Notes: generated from the letters alone by a model not told the origin. Shown: positions 17,149 through 26,567, counted from the first letter of the stretch. The stretch is DNA of 64,000 nt from Allohahella sp002354735 (GCF_047946665.1 NZ_CP172312.1:1922001-1986000); one strand, 5' to 3'. Translations and numbers: made by a program.

Positions 17149-18738
17149 TCACTGACTGTGTTTGTGTCCTACCCATCCAACTGTATACAAATCGCGCCGT
17201 CTATCAAGAAAATTGCGAACGGAACCTTCATTTCGGATAAATTCCAGCTTGCTCAGATCGAGATCGACGATGAGGGTCATCTCGGTATTGGGCGTCGTTT
17301 CGGCCATGATGGCATCGTGTGGAAAGGCGAAGTCCGATGGTGAGAACACTGCTGACTGGGCGTACTGGATATCGAGACTGTCCACCTGCGGCAGGTTACC
17401 GACTGATCCGGCGATCGCCACATAGCATTCGTTTTCGATCGCCCGCGCCTGTGAACAAAGCCTGACACGAAGATAGCCGTTCTTGGTGTCGGTCCAGAAC
17501 GGCACGACGAGTATCTGCACATCCTGGTCTGACATCAGACGAGCCAGTTCCGGAAATTCGGAGTCATAGCAGATGAGTATGCCGATGCGACCGAAGTCGG
17601 TATCGAACACCTTGATCTGCTCACCGCCCTGCATGTACCAGTCCTTCTTTTCTGAAGGGGTCGGATGGATCTTGTACTGGCTCTCGATGGTCCCATCCCG
17701 GCGGCAGAGATAAGCGATGTTGTACAGCTCATTGTCTTCAAGTACCGGCATCGAACCTGCGACGATATTGATGTTGTAGGACACCGCGAGCCGACTGATA
17801 TGTTCCAGCAGTTGCTCGCTGAAGCCGGCCAGAAAGCGGATGGCCTCGACCGAGTTTTCGTGTTCCTTCAGACCCATCAATGGCGCACAGAAGAACTCCG
17901 GAAATACGGCCAGGTCGCACTTGTAATCCGATAAGGCGTCGGTGAAGTATTCAAACTGCTTCAGCAGCTCCTCTACACTCTGGTGTTCGCGCATCTGCCA
18001 TTGCACACAGCCTACCCTTGCGGTCGTCTTCTTGCGGCCAATGAGCTTGCGTTCCTGCGGCTGGAAATACATGTTGTGCCAGATCAACAGGGTGGCATAG
18101 CCCTTGGATTCCTTGTCTTCAGGCAGGTATCCGGGTAGCAGCTGCTTGACCTCGAAATCATTGGCGAGTTGAAAGGTGAGGATGGGATCGTAGATCTCCC
18201 GCTTGCTCACCTTTTCGATATACTCGAATGGCGACAGCGTATCGGAGACCGCCTTGTATCCGGGAATGCGGCCACCAGCAATGATCGAACGCAGGTTGAG
18301 GTTCTTGCACAGCTCCTTGCGGGCCTCGTAAAGGCGACGGCCAAGGCGCATGCCGTGATAATCAGGGTCAACGAAGACATCAACACCGTAGAGCACGTTC
18401 CCCTTGGGATCGTGTGTGGTCAGATAATAATCGCCGGTGATTTCCTCATAGGTGTGGCGATCACCAAACTTGTCGTAGTCGACGATCGCTGAAAATGCGG
18501 CGGCGACGACCTTGCCGTTATCCTCGATGCAGATCTGACCGTCAGGAAAGCGTTTCAGCTGACTGCTGTATTCACGCTTGGTCCAGCTGCCGCCAAGATG
18601 GGCGTAAACACGCTCCATGATGCTGCGGACTTCATCGAAGTCAGAGAGCTTGAGGCTCCGCAGCAGCAGCTTGTGTTCACTGGTCTCGTCCAGAGAAGAG
18701 ACTTCTCGCTCGATCGAATGATCGTCATCTTTCATCAT
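17149..18738 (-). CDS. bifunctional GNAT acetyltransferase / carbon-nitrogen hydrolase
   Basis: The 529 residues join two enzymes. Residues 25-200 are a GNAT domain (VFVDPDYHGMRLGRRLYEAR at about 121-140 is the acetyl-CoA-binding loop and helix). Residues 235-515 are a nitrilase-superfamily hydrolase with the Glu-Lys-Cys triad at E281 (VFPEFF), K356 (YKIHP) and C390 (LICYDSEFP). This fusion is a recognised but uncharacterised family. It could acetylate an amine and hydrolyse an amide of a related substrate. The start is the first of two adjacent ATGs, with AGGA about seven bases upstream. Confidence 0.9.
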   Translation of the reverse strand: MMKDDDHSIEREVSSLDETSEHKLLLRSLKLSDFDEVRSIMERVYAHLGGSWTKREYSSQLKRFPDGQICIEDNGKVVAAAFSAIVDYDKFGDRHTYEEITGDYYLTTHDPKGNVLYGVDVFVDPDYHGMRLGRRLYEARKELCKNLNLRSIIAGGRIPGYKAVSDTLSPFEYIEKVSKREIYDPILTFQLANDFEVKQLLPGYLPEDKESKGYATLLIWHNMYFQPQERKLIGRKKTTARVGCVQWQMREHQSVEELLKQFEYFTDALSDYKCDLAVFPEFFCAPLMGLKEHENSVEAIRFLAGFSEQLLEHISRLAVSYNINIVAGSMPVLEDNELYNIAYLCRRDGTIESQYKIHPTPSEKKDWYMQGGEQIKVFDTDFGRIGILICYDSEFPELARLMSDQDVQILVVPFWTDTKNGYLRVRLCSQARAIENECYVAIAGSVGNLPQVDSLDIQYAQSAVFSPSDFAFPHDAIMAETTPNTEMTLIVDLDLSKLEFIRNEGSVRNFLDRRRDLYTVGWVGHKHSQ

Positions 18739-18829
18739 GTATAATTCCTGAATACTGCAAGCTGCCAGCAGGCAGCCTTGAATGGAGAACTGGAACAGAG
18801 AACGGCCGGCTCAGGCTCGGCTCGTCAGG

Positions 18830-19393
18830 TCAGCGACTGTAACGCATCTGATAGTAACCGATACCTTCGGCGACGAGTTTTCCAGTACTATCGGTCATGG
18901 TACTGGCGAGCTCGAAGCTGGCACGGTCAGACTGTGTCATCTGCGTCTCAAGCTGAGTCAGCGTCTCGGGTGAGAGCTGACATTCAACGGAGACATCGGA
19001 TTTTGCAGCCGCAATATAGTTGATATCGTAACGCTCGAGAATGGGCACGAAACGCCCACCGAAATCAAACAGCACCAGCACGCCGCCCGGAATCTCTCCC
19101 AAGGTGAACAGCGCACCGGCATACATCGTACCGAGGTGGTTCCTGTTGCGCCCGATCGGCACTTGGGCGCGAATATAGCCTCGCTCGAGCGCGAGCACCT
19201 TGAACCCGCAGCGTCGGGCGAATGGTATGGCAAGACCTACAAAGGTATTGACGGCAACCAGGCCGCTGGCACTTCGGAGGCCGCTGAGCGGAAGTGTATC
19301 CGATGCCATCCACTGTCTGAGACCGCCATAAAGGCTGTGTTGAATAGCCATGAACCTGCTGTACCCCGGCAACTTGCGATGATGATAGGGCAT
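18830..19393 (-). CDS. hotdog-fold thioesterase-like protein (DUF4442/YiiD-like)
   Basis: From the ATG at 19393 the product has 187 residues; a TTG 42 bases upstream extends the frame but is less likely. The core contains NHLGTMYAGALFTLGEIPGG, a hotdog-fold segment typical of acyl-CoA thioesterase-like proteins of the DUF4442 group, followed by strands ending in GKLVAEGIGYYQMRY. The expected role is hydrolysis or binding of an acyl thioester; the substrate is unknown. An AGGGGCG lies about ten bases before the ATG. The gene diverges from gacA. Confidence 0.75.
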   Translation of the reverse strand: MPYHHRKLPGYSRFMAIQHSLYGGLRQWMASDTLPLSGLRSASGLVAVNTFVGLAIPFARRCGFKVLALERGYIRAQVPIGRNRNHLGTMYAGALFTLGEIPGGVLVLFDFGGRFVPILERYDINYIAAAKSDVSVECQLSPETLTQLETQMTQSDRASFELASTMTDSTGKLVAEGIGYYQMRYSR

Positions 19394-19505
19394 CCAGTGA
19401 CGCCCCTGTCCTTTCCGACACGTATCATAGCGCAATAACCATGCAAGATGCTGTTTCTGCCCAAGCTGCGGAGCCTGAACTGTAGTCGTTTGCGCCCGAC
19501 TCCCT

Positions 19506-19511
19506 TATACT
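19506..19511 (+). promoter_or_regulatory. candidate -10 element for gacA
   Basis: A TATACT lies 86 bases before the gacA GTG, in the gap between divergent genes. No good -35 sits 16-18 bases upstream (TAGTCG at 19483), so any promoter here may depend on an activator. A start about seven bases downstream would give an 80-base leader. Confidence 0.4.
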
Positions 19512-19548
19512 GGGCACCTGACTTAGCACAGCTACTGCATAAGAATAG

Positions 19549-19565
19549 GGAGTTGGGAAAACTCC
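19549..19565 (+). promoter_or_regulatory. hairpin with GGA in the loop in the gacA leader
   Basis: GGAGTT, loop GGGAA, AACTCC make a perfect six-base-pair stem with GGA in the loop, 31 bases before the start codon. A second GGA lies in the ribosome site AGAGGGGA. Paired GGA motifs of this kind are typical RsmA/CsrA targets. Post-transcriptional control of gacA is an inference. Confidence 0.35.
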
Positions 19566-19596
19566 GAATCACGCCAGTCAGCAGAGGGGATATCGA

Positions 19597-20253
19597 GTGA
19601 TTAGAGTGCTGATCGCAGACGATCATGACCTGGTGCGAGCAGGTCTCGCACGTATGCTGGAAGATGAGCCGGGCATCGAGGTCGTCGGCCAGGCAGATTC
19701 CGGTGAGCAAGCGATTTCTTTCGTTCGAGAAAACGCGGTTGATATCATTCTCATGGACATCAGGATGCCCGGGATGGGTGGGCTCGAGGCTATCAAGCGC
19801 CTGCAGCGACTGGATGACAGCGTCCGCGTCATTGTCGTGACTGCTGTGGAAGAGGACCCCTACCCTTCGCGCGTGTTAAAGAGTGGGGCTTCGGCCTACA
19901 TCACGAAAGGGGCCGACCTGCGCGAAATGATCAAGGCCATCCGCCTGGTTCACTCCGGCCAGCGCTACATCAGCCCGGACATTGCGCAGAAAATGGCGTT
20001 GAAGCCCTTTCATGGCAGTGCTGCCGACAATCCGTTTTCCACGCTTTCCGAACGTGAGATGCAGATTGCAGTCATGGTCGTGAGCTGCAAAAAAGTGCAG
20101 GACATCTCGGATCAGCTTTGCCTGAGTCCGAAGACCATAAATACCTATCGATACCGACTGTTCGAAAAGCTCGGCATCAGCAGCGACGTCGAACTGACCC
20201 TGCTGGCCGTCAGACACGGCATCGTCGATGAAAGCAAGGTCGAGGGGTTCTGA
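19597..20253 (+). CDS. gacA: GacA/UvrY response regulator
   Basis: The 218 residues have a receiver domain with the acidic pair D8/D9, phospho-acceptor D54 (ILMDIRMPG) and K104, and a C-terminal LuxR-type helix-turn-helix (LSPKTINTYRYRLFEKLGI). With its partner kinase GacS/BarA it activates small RNAs that sequester RsmA/CsrA. It starts at a GTG with AGGGGA six bases upstream. The downstream order uvrC-pgsA is the conserved gacA/uvrY locus, which makes the assignment strong. The kinase gene is not in the window, although a hybrid kinase of different architecture lies 3.5 kb downstream. Confidence 0.93.
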   Translation: MIRVLIADDHDLVRAGLARMLEDEPGIEVVGQADSGEQAISFVRENAVDIILMDIRMPGMGGLEAIKRLQRLDDSVRVIVVTAVEEDPYPSRVLKSGASAYITKGADLREMIKAIRLVHSGQRYISPDIAQKMALKPFHGSAADNPFSTLSEREMQIAVMVVSCKKVQDISDQLCLSPKTINTYRYRLFEKLGISSDVELTLLAVRHGIVDESKVEGF

Positions 20254-20260
20254 AGATATA

Positions 20261-22138
20261 GTGACCGACAGTGATTCCACTGCTTTCGACGCCCGTGCCT
20301 TTCTCAGGCAGGCGCCGCAGGACCCCGGCGTCTACCGCATGTACGATGCCAGTGACAACATCCTCTATGTCGGCAAGGCCCGGAACCTCAAAAACCGTCT
20401 GTCCAGCTATTTCCGTGGCTCAGGTCTGGCGCGGCGAACACAGGCATTGGTCGAGCGCATAGCCGACGTTCGCTATACCACAACGACAAATGAGACCGAG
20501 GCCCTGCTGCTCGAGCAGAACCTCATCAAGCGACTGCATCCACCGTTCAATATCCTGCTCAGGGATGACAAGTCCTACCCCTATATCCTGCTGTCAGACC
20601 ACCCGCGCCACCCCTCACTCACGCTACGCCGGATCCGCCGCAAGAAGGCCAGCTACAAGGGGCGCTATTTCGGTCCTTATACCAGTGCCCATGCAGTAAG
20701 GGAGGCGCTGACGACGCTACAGAAAGGTTTCGGCATCCGCTCCTGCTCAGACAGTTACTACAGCAATCGGCAACGGCCCTGCCTGCAGCATCAGATCGGC
20801 CGTTGTAGCGCACCTTGCGTCGATCTCGTGAGCGAGGAACAGTATGCGACAGACATGCAACACGCGGTCATGTTCCTGCAGGGCAAGAAGCCTGAGCTCA
20901 TGGCAGCGCTGATGGCGCAGATGCAGCAGGCGGCCGATGAGCTCGACTTCGAGCGCGCCAGCGTACTCAGAGACCAGATCGCTTATCTGCGCAAGGTTCA
21001 GACACACCAGGGCATCGAGGCTGGAGTAGCATCAGATGTCGATGTGTTCGCCGCGGTTATCGAAGGTGGCGAGGCGCTGGTGTATGGCGTTTTCGTCCGC
21101 GATGGCCAGGTGATCGGCTCGCAGAGCTTTCACTTCAAGGATGTGGTCAATTCCATGGACGATGACGAGTCTGCCAGCGAGCCCGAAGCCGCCCTGCTCA
21201 GGGATTTCGTGGCACAGTATTATCTCGCGGACCACCAGGTGCATGGTCTGCCGCGTGAAATCGTCACCTCCAGCCCAATAGAGGAAGCAGAAGCGCTGTC
21301 CGCTGCGATTCGCGAGCAGTCAGGCGTGCAGATCCGTCTTGCACATGCGGTCAGACAGGATCGGGCACAGTGGCTGAAGCTGGCCCAGCAGAATGCCCAG
21401 CAGCAGCTCACACTCAAGCTGGACACCCAGCAGGCCGTTGCTGCGCGCTGGCAGCAACTCAGTGACACCCTCGGCTTCGAGACGCCAATGTCGCGCATGG
21501 AATGTTTCGACGTAAGCCATACCTTCGGCGAGGCAACGGTAGCATCCTGTGTGGTCTTCGACGCCTCGGGCCCGGTAAAATCGCAATATCGTCGCTTCAA
21601 CATCACTGGCGTGACCGCCGGCGATGACTACCACGCCATGGAGCAGGCCCTGCTGCGCCATTACAAGCGGATCAAAGACAGCGATCTCGGCCTGCCGGAC
21701 CTGCTCATCGTTGACGGCGGAAAGGGCCAGCTCACCATGGCCGAGAAAGTGTTTCAGGAACTTGGTATCGATGATGTACTATTGTTAGGCATCGCCAAAG
21801 GCGTGACGAGAAAGCCTGGATTCGAGACCCTGATACTTGGCTATAGCGGCAGGATTATAACGCTGCCGTCCCATTCAGCCGCGCTCCATCTGCTGCAGAA
21901 CATTCGTGACGAGGCTCACCGCTTTGCCATAACCGGGCACCGCAACAAGCGCAGCAAGAAGATGGGCGAATCGATACTGCAGGATATTCCGGGTATCGGG
22001 CCGAAGAAGCGTCGCGACCTGCTGAACTACTTTGGCAGCGTGAAGGGCATCGCCGGCGCGAGCATCGAGGATCTGCAAAAGGTTCAGGGTGTCAGCCAGA
22101 CGCTTGCCAAGGCGCTCCACAATGCATTTCGCGAGTAA
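20261..22138 (+). CDS. uvrC: excinuclease ABC subunit C
   Basis: From the GTG at 20261 the product is 625 residues, close to the usual 600-620. An ATG at 20228 would overlap gacA by 26 bases and is less likely. It has the GIY-YIG nuclease domain (GVYRMYDASDNILYVGKARN), a UVR motif (ELDFERASVLRDQIAYLRKV), the RNase H-like second nuclease domain (MECFDVSHTFGEATVASCVV) and tandem helix-hairpin-helix motifs at the C-terminus (DIPGIGPKKRRDLL, VQGVSQTLAKAL). It makes both incisions in nucleotide-excision repair. It is co-transcribed with gacA, as in other gammaproteobacteria. Confidence 0.95.
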   Translation: MTDSDSTAFDARAFLRQAPQDPGVYRMYDASDNILYVGKARNLKNRLSSYFRGSGLARRTQALVERIADVRYTTTTNETEALLLEQNLIKRLHPPFNILLRDDKSYPYILLSDHPRHPSLTLRRIRRKKASYKGRYFGPYTSAHAVREALTTLQKGFGIRSCSDSYYSNRQRPCLQHQIGRCSAPCVDLVSEEQYATDMQHAVMFLQGKKPELMAALMAQMQQAADELDFERASVLRDQIAYLRKVQTHQGIEAGVASDVDVFAAVIEGGEALVYGVFVRDGQVIGSQSFHFKDVVNSMDDDESASEPEAALLRDFVAQYYLADHQVHGLPREIVTSSPIEEAEALSAAIREQSGVQIRLAHAVRQDRAQWLKLAQQNAQQQLTLKLDTQQAVAARWQQLSDTLGFETPMSRMECFDVSHTFGEATVASCVVFDASGPVKSQYRRFNITGVTAGDDYHAMEQALLRHYKRIKDSDLGLPDLLIVDGGKGQLTMAEKVFQELGIDDVLLLGIAKGVTRKPGFETLILGYSGRIITLPSHSAALHLLQNIRDEAHRFAITGHRNKRSKKMGESILQDIPGIGPKKRRDLLNYFGSVKGIAGASIEDLQKVQGVSQTLAKALHNAFRE

Positions 22139-22150
22139 CAGTTGTCCACC

Positions 22151-22720
22151 ATGTTTCTGAATCTACCGAATACACTCACGCTCGCACGACTGGTCCTCAT
22201 TCCCATCATCGTGCTGGTGTTCTACCTTCCCTATAAATGGGGCCCATTTGCCTCTGCAGTTATCTTCGCGCTGGCGTGTTTCACCGACTGGCTTGACGGC
22301 TATCTGGCACGGCGCCTGAACCAGTCCACGCCCTTCGGCGCCTTCCTTGATCCTGTTGCGGACAAGCTCATTGTCGCTGTCGCACTTTCCATGTTGATCG
22401 AACTGCATGCCTCCCTCCTGCTCACGATTCCGGCAATGGTCATCATCGGTCGCGAGATCGTGATAAGTGCACTGCGGGAATGGATGGCTGAAACCGGTAA
22501 ACGCGCCAGTATCGCCGTATCCATGATCGGCAAGATCAAGACTTTTGTGCAGATGGGCTCGATTACCGTGCTGCTCGCCTTCGATCCTGATCACTGGGGT
22601 GCCGTGTTGGGCCTGGCCTTGCTCTACTGTGCTGCGGTGCTGACGCTCTGGTCGATGATACTGTATCTTCGTGCCGCCTGGCCGGATCTGACCAGCACTC
22701 GCGCCATTGGGCGTGACTGA
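22151..22720 (+). CDS. pgsA: CDP-diacylglycerol--glycerol-3-phosphate 3-phosphatidyltransferase
   Basis: The 189-residue membrane enzyme makes phosphatidylglycerophosphate. It starts MFLNLPNTLTLARL; a TTG nine bases upstream is an alternative start. The CDP-alcohol phosphotransferase motif is complete: DGYLARR, then eight residues on GAFLDPVADK, matching DGx2ARx8Gx3Dx3D. Four to five hydrophobic segments are visible. It is the third gene of gacA-uvrC-pgsA. In E. coli and Pseudomonas pgsA is followed by a Gly-Cys(-Leu) tRNA cluster; here that cluster is about 16 kb away on the other strand. Confidence 0.94.
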   Translation: MFLNLPNTLTLARLVLIPIIVLVFYLPYKWGPFASAVIFALACFTDWLDGYLARRLNQSTPFGAFLDPVADKLIVAVALSMLIELHASLLLTIPAMVIIGREIVISALREWMAETGKRASIAVSMIGKIKTFVQMGSITVLLAFDPDHWGAVLGLALLYCAAVLTLWSMILYLRAAWPDLTSTRAIGRD

Positions 22721-22771
22721 CAAGATCTCTCGAATCGTCGGCTGCGCTGGCAGCCTCCTTAAGGAATTCCG

Positions 22772-23149
22772 ATGGAAATGAAACCCGCTCTGAACGTATT
22801 TGGCGAGAAGCTTCAGTCGTGCAGTACCTCGCCCATGACCGGTTTCTTTCGGGATGGTTGCTGCAACACCAGCAATCTGGATGGCGGTTCGCACACCGTT
22901 TGCACCATATTGACGGCCGAGTTCCTCGAATTTTCCAAGCGTCAGGGAAATGACCTGTCGACCCCGCGCCCGGAGTTCGGTTTCCCTGGTCTCAAGCCTG
23001 GTGACAGCTGGTGCCTGTGCGCGAGCCGCTGGCGCGATGCATTCAGGGCAAACAGCGCGCCGCGGGTGCGTCTGCAGGCGACGCATCTTGCCGCACTCGA
23101 TATTATTCCGCTCGCGGAACTGAAGCAGTTCGCTGCAGATCTCAACTAG
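22772..23149 (+). CDS. DUF2237 family protein
   Basis: The 125 residues match DUF2237 along their whole length: LNVFGEKLQSCS, TGFFRDGCC, SHTVCTILTAEFLEFSKRQG, FPGLKPGDSWCLCASRW and VRLQATHLAAL are the conserved blocks. Cysteines are numerous and conserved, which suggests metal or redox chemistry, but the function is unknown. AAGGA lies about seven bases before the ATG. It is the fourth gene on the strand after pgsA, with a 51-base gap. Confidence 0.85.
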   Translation: MEMKPALNVFGEKLQSCSTSPMTGFFRDGCCNTSNLDGGSHTVCTILTAEFLEFSKRQGNDLSTPRPEFGFPGLKPGDSWCLCASRWRDAFRANSAPRVRLQATHLAALDIIPLAELKQFAADLN

Positions 23150-23295
23150 CTTTGCCTACTGCCCCGCCTCGTACATAGGACTACGCAATACCAGCCATAA
23201 TTACAATCTATTTGGTTTCGTACGGGGAATGAGCCATCTTAGAGAGCAGTGTATTGACGGCAGCTGGCCGTTCAAGGAAGTGGTGGTACGGTAAT

Positions 23296-23679
23296 ATGCA
23301 TGTTGGAAGCGCATTGCGACATCTTCGGAAGTCGAAAGGTCTGACGCTCGCCGAGGTTGCACTCAAGGCAGCTTCGCACGTGGGCAATCTCTCACGTATC
23401 GAGCGCGGCTCGACAATGCCCAGCATGGATCTGCTGTACCGGCTTGCTGCATCGCTAGACGTCCGTGTGTCTGACGTCTTCTCCATCGCGGATAATCGTG
23501 AACACGATGAGCAGCAGCTGGCACTGAATTCTCTCTATATCACCCTTCCAACCCGGGAGCGGGATCTCCTTTTCGCCTTTGCCAAGCTTTTACAGGATCG
23601 TGACCAGCAGGATGTCGAGGCCTTATCTATGGAGCCGGTTATCCTCCCCGTCATGTTTGGTGATTCGACAGACGTCTGA
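23296..23679 (+). CDS. XRE-family transcriptional regulator
   Basis: From the ATG at 23296 the product has 127 residues; the frame is open further upstream, but the helix-turn-helix begins here. Residues 5-60 form a Cro/CI-type helix-turn-helix (RHLRKSKGLTLAEVALKA, LSRIERGSTMPSMDLLYRLA). The remainder is short and helical, with no recognised ligand domain. The target is unknown. It lies 65 bases upstream of a hybrid histidine kinase on the same strand, so the two may be functionally linked. Confidence 0.82.
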   Translation: MHVGSALRHLRKSKGLTLAEVALKAASHVGNLSRIERGSTMPSMDLLYRLAASLDVRVSDVFSIADNREHDEQQLALNSLYITLPTRERDLLFAFAKLLQDRDQQDVEALSMEPVILPVMFGDSTDV

Positions 23680-23744
23680 AGACTCTGGCCACATTGCACT
23701 CATTGGCTATTCTGTACTGATACAGAAGCGTCTGGAGTGTATTC

Positions 23745-26567
23745 ATGCTCGAAGCCCCCATTCCCGAGGATGATGAACGTCGTCTTCAGGCCCTCGATAG
23801 CTATGGCCTGGTCGATACGCCCGGCGAACAGAAGTTCGACGATCTTATCAGTATTGCCGCCTACATCTGTCAGAGCTCAACGGCTCTCATATCACTTGTG
23901 GATGCCAATCGGCAGTGGTTCAAATCTTCCATCGGCCTGGGCGAGGTGCGGGAGACGCCGCGCTCGGTCTCATTCTGCGGTCACGCGATACAGACTGGGG
24001 CGCTCTTCGAAATCACCGATACTCATGAGGACCTGCGATTTTCCGACAACCCACTTGTCACCTCAGCGCCCTTTGTGCGCTTTTATGCCGGTGTGCCGCT
24101 CATCGATGAGGATGGCTACGCGCTCGGGACCCTCTGCGTAATCGATCAGCAACCCAAGCGACTCGATGCCGCACAGAAGCAGGCACTCCTTGCCCTTTCC
24201 AGAACAGTACTTCAGCTCTTCGCTGCCCATCGAGCTGACCGCAGGCGTGAATACCTCGGGCAGATGTTCGATAGTAGTCCCACTTACGTCTTTGTGGTCG
24301 ATCTCAAAAAAATGCGTTTCGTATACGCCAATCCGGCAGCCTTCAGGTCGATGGAGATGCTTGACGAGCAGTTGGCCACACTTGAGCCCCGTCTCGTTTT
24401 TGATCAGGTCGATTACGCGCATTGGCAGTCCAGTCACAAGGATGAGCACACCCCGCAGCAGGAATGGCAGCTGCGGCGAACACGACTCAAGCGGAAGGCC
24501 GGACCGCCCATACCTGTCCAGCTCAAGATAAGCACGACGGCCATCCATGGCCGGCCAGCACTACTGCTGATAGCCCAGGATATCTCCGATCTGCTTGATA
24601 CCGAAGATAAGCTTGGCAAGGCACAGACTCAGGCGATGAAGCTCGCGCTGGTCGCCAGCCACACAAGCAACATTGTTCTGATTACGGACGCGAAGCGACA
24701 GGTTGAATGGGTCAACCCGAGCTTTACCAGGCTGACCGGCCTGACGCTCGCAGAGGTTCAGGGTCGCTCGCTTCGCGACTTATTAGGCGGCAGCAGAGAC
24801 AACACCCAGATTCAGCGGATGCAGGATGCGCTCAAGAAAGGCCGACCTGTATTGGAGGAGCTGCATAACACCACGCCGGACGGCGGCGAATATGACCTGG
24901 TGCTCGAAATGCAACCGGTTGTCGACGACGCCGGAAACGTTCGTCATTTCGTCTCGATTGGAACGGATATCACCGAAAGAAAGGCCTTCGAAAAAGCCCT
25001 GGAGGATGCAAAAGAGCAAGCCGAGGCGGCCAATCGGATCAAAACCGACTTCCTGTCCATGATCAGTCACGAAATTCGTACGCCGCTGAATGGAATCATC
25101 GGCACCGTGGAGCTGTTGCGAAGAGTAGTTGTCCCCCCGGCCGAGCTTCTGGACATTCTATCCGAGGCCTCAAACACCCTCCTCGTGCTCATCAATGATT
25201 TGCTGGATCTTTCTCGTATAGAGGCCGGGCGGCTTCAGTTGGAGCATGAGCCCTTTAACCTGCCCAGGCTCATCGAAACTGCCGGCGCACTCTACAAGGC
25301 TGGCGCTGACGACAAAGGCGTCAGCCTCGAGACCGTGGTGGATGCCGATCTGCCTGAATGGTGTGTGGGGGATGGATTTCGTTTGAGGCAGGTGCTCATG
25401 AATCTGGTCAACAATGCCGTCAAGTTTACCGCTGACGGTCGTGTGCGGATCAGCTGTGATCGTCAAGGCCAGGATTCAAACGGTGTCATCTGCCGCTTTG
25501 AGGTGGCTGATACAGGCATCGGGATAGCCCCCAGGGCCTTGCCTCATATTTTCGAAGCTTTCACGCAGCAGGACAATTCACTTGCCCGACGATATGGAGG
25601 CAGTGGGCTCGGCCTGGCAATCTGCCATGATCTGGTTCAGATGATGGGCGGCGAGATGACGGTCAACAGCTCACCTGGGGAAGGCTCAGTCTTCAGCTTT
25701 GCGATCAAGCTGGAAATCGCAAGCAGTGCGGAAACCAACACGGAACTGACGACATCCAGCACAGAGGCGAGTGTCGAGGGACAGCTGAGTGGTCAGCGCC
25801 TGGCTGAAGGCCTGAAGGTGCTTATCGTTGACGACAGCGCGACAAATCTCACCGTGCTATCAGCCATGCTGACCGATTGCGGAGCCAAGGTCCTGGCCTG
25901 CGAGCATGCTGCTGCGGCACTCGATGCTTTGCAATCAGACCGCTTTGATATCGTAATGACAGATTTGCGCATGCCGGACATGAATGGCTTTGAATTGCTT
26001 CAAACCTTGCGTGGGCTGAACAAGCACAGCAGCACATCGGTGGTGGCGGTCACGGCACATGCCGATGCAAAAACGCTCGAAGCCTGTCAAAAGGCTGGCT
26101 TTGATGCGCACCTGACCAAACCGATTACCTTCGCTGCATTGAACCAGACGCTGACGCACGCACTTGGGCGAATCACAGATAGCAGCCACGTCGCAAACGC
26201 CCAGGCCAGCTACGGCACACTGCCGCCGCTACGACTTGACTGGACGCAGGCACTCAAGCGTCTTAATAACGATAAAGGTCTATTGCACACACTCTGTAAA
26301 CTGTTTCTCCAGGAACACGCCCGTTACATACTGGCCATCAGCGCTGCAATAGACAAAGCTGATCTGGAAGCTGTACAAACCGCGGCTCATAGCCTCAAGG
26401 GCTCTGCTGGTTACTTCGGTCAAAACGAGCTTCTGACGACAATAGAGCGGCTCGAACTGGCTGCTCGTCAAGGCGACTCAGTGGCTTGTCGGCATCTTTC
26501 TGAACGCCTCGGCGAGGACCTTCCGGCCTTCCTGGATGCCATTCGTAATTTTGCAGATCATGATTAG
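23745..26567 (+). CDS. cytoplasmic GAF-PAS-PAS hybrid histidine kinase with receiver and Hpt domains
   Basis: The 940 residues are, in order, GAF (about 20-160), PAS (about 175-285), PAS (about 300-420), HisKA with phospho-accepting H442 (MISHEIRTPLNG), HATPase (NLVNNAVKF, DTGIGIAP, GGSGLGLAIC), receiver with D740 (IVMTDLRMPDMNG) and Hpt with H882 (AHSLKGSAGYF). There is no membrane helix, so it senses an internal signal. All phosphorelay residues are present, which predicts a His-Asp-His relay to a separate response regulator. GGAG lies eight bases before the ATG. No cognate regulator is adjacent; gacA, 3.5 kb upstream, is a candidate. It converges on cheB with an eight-base gap. Confidence 0.9.
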   Translation: MLEAPIPEDDERRLQALDSYGLVDTPGEQKFDDLISIAAYICQSSTALISLVDANRQWFKSSIGLGEVRETPRSVSFCGHAIQTGALFEITDTHEDLRFSDNPLVTSAPFVRFYAGVPLIDEDGYALGTLCVIDQQPKRLDAAQKQALLALSRTVLQLFAAHRADRRREYLGQMFDSSPTYVFVVDLKKMRFVYANPAAFRSMEMLDEQLATLEPRLVFDQVDYAHWQSSHKDEHTPQQEWQLRRTRLKRKAGPPIPVQLKISTTAIHGRPALLLIAQDISDLLDTEDKLGKAQTQAMKLALVASHTSNIVLITDAKRQVEWVNPSFTRLTGLTLAEVQGRSLRDLLGGSRDNTQIQRMQDALKKGRPVLEELHNTTPDGGEYDLVLEMQPVVDDAGNVRHFVSIGTDITERKAFEKALEDAKEQAEAANRIKTDFLSMISHEIRTPLNGIIGTVELLRRVVVPPAELLDILSEASNTLLVLINDLLDLSRIEAGRLQLEHEPFNLPRLIETAGALYKAGADDKGVSLETVVDADLPEWCVGDGFRLRQVLMNLVNNAVKFTADGRVRISCDRQGQDSNGVICRFEVADTGIGIAPRALPHIFEAFTQQDNSLARRYGGSGLGLAICHDLVQMMGGEMTVNSSPGEGSVFSFAIKLEIASSAETNTELTTSSTEASVEGQLSGQRLAEGLKVLIVDDSATNLTVLSAMLTDCGAKVLACEHAAAALDALQSDRFDIVMTDLRMPDMNGFELLQTLRGLNKHSSTSVVAVTAHADAKTLEACQKAGFDAHLTKPITFAALNQTLTHALGRITDSSHVANAQASYGTLPPLRLDWTQALKRLNNDKGLLHTLCKLFLQEHARYILAISAAIDKADLEAVQTAAHSLKGSAGYFGQNELLTTIERLELAARQGDSVACRHLSERLGEDLPAFLDAIRNFADHD

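Noticed and set aside
22163..23086. Minus-strand ORF of 307 codons opposite pgsA and DUF2237
   Set aside because: Both plus-strand genes are conserved families; the antisense frame has unnatural composition and spans an intergenic gap.
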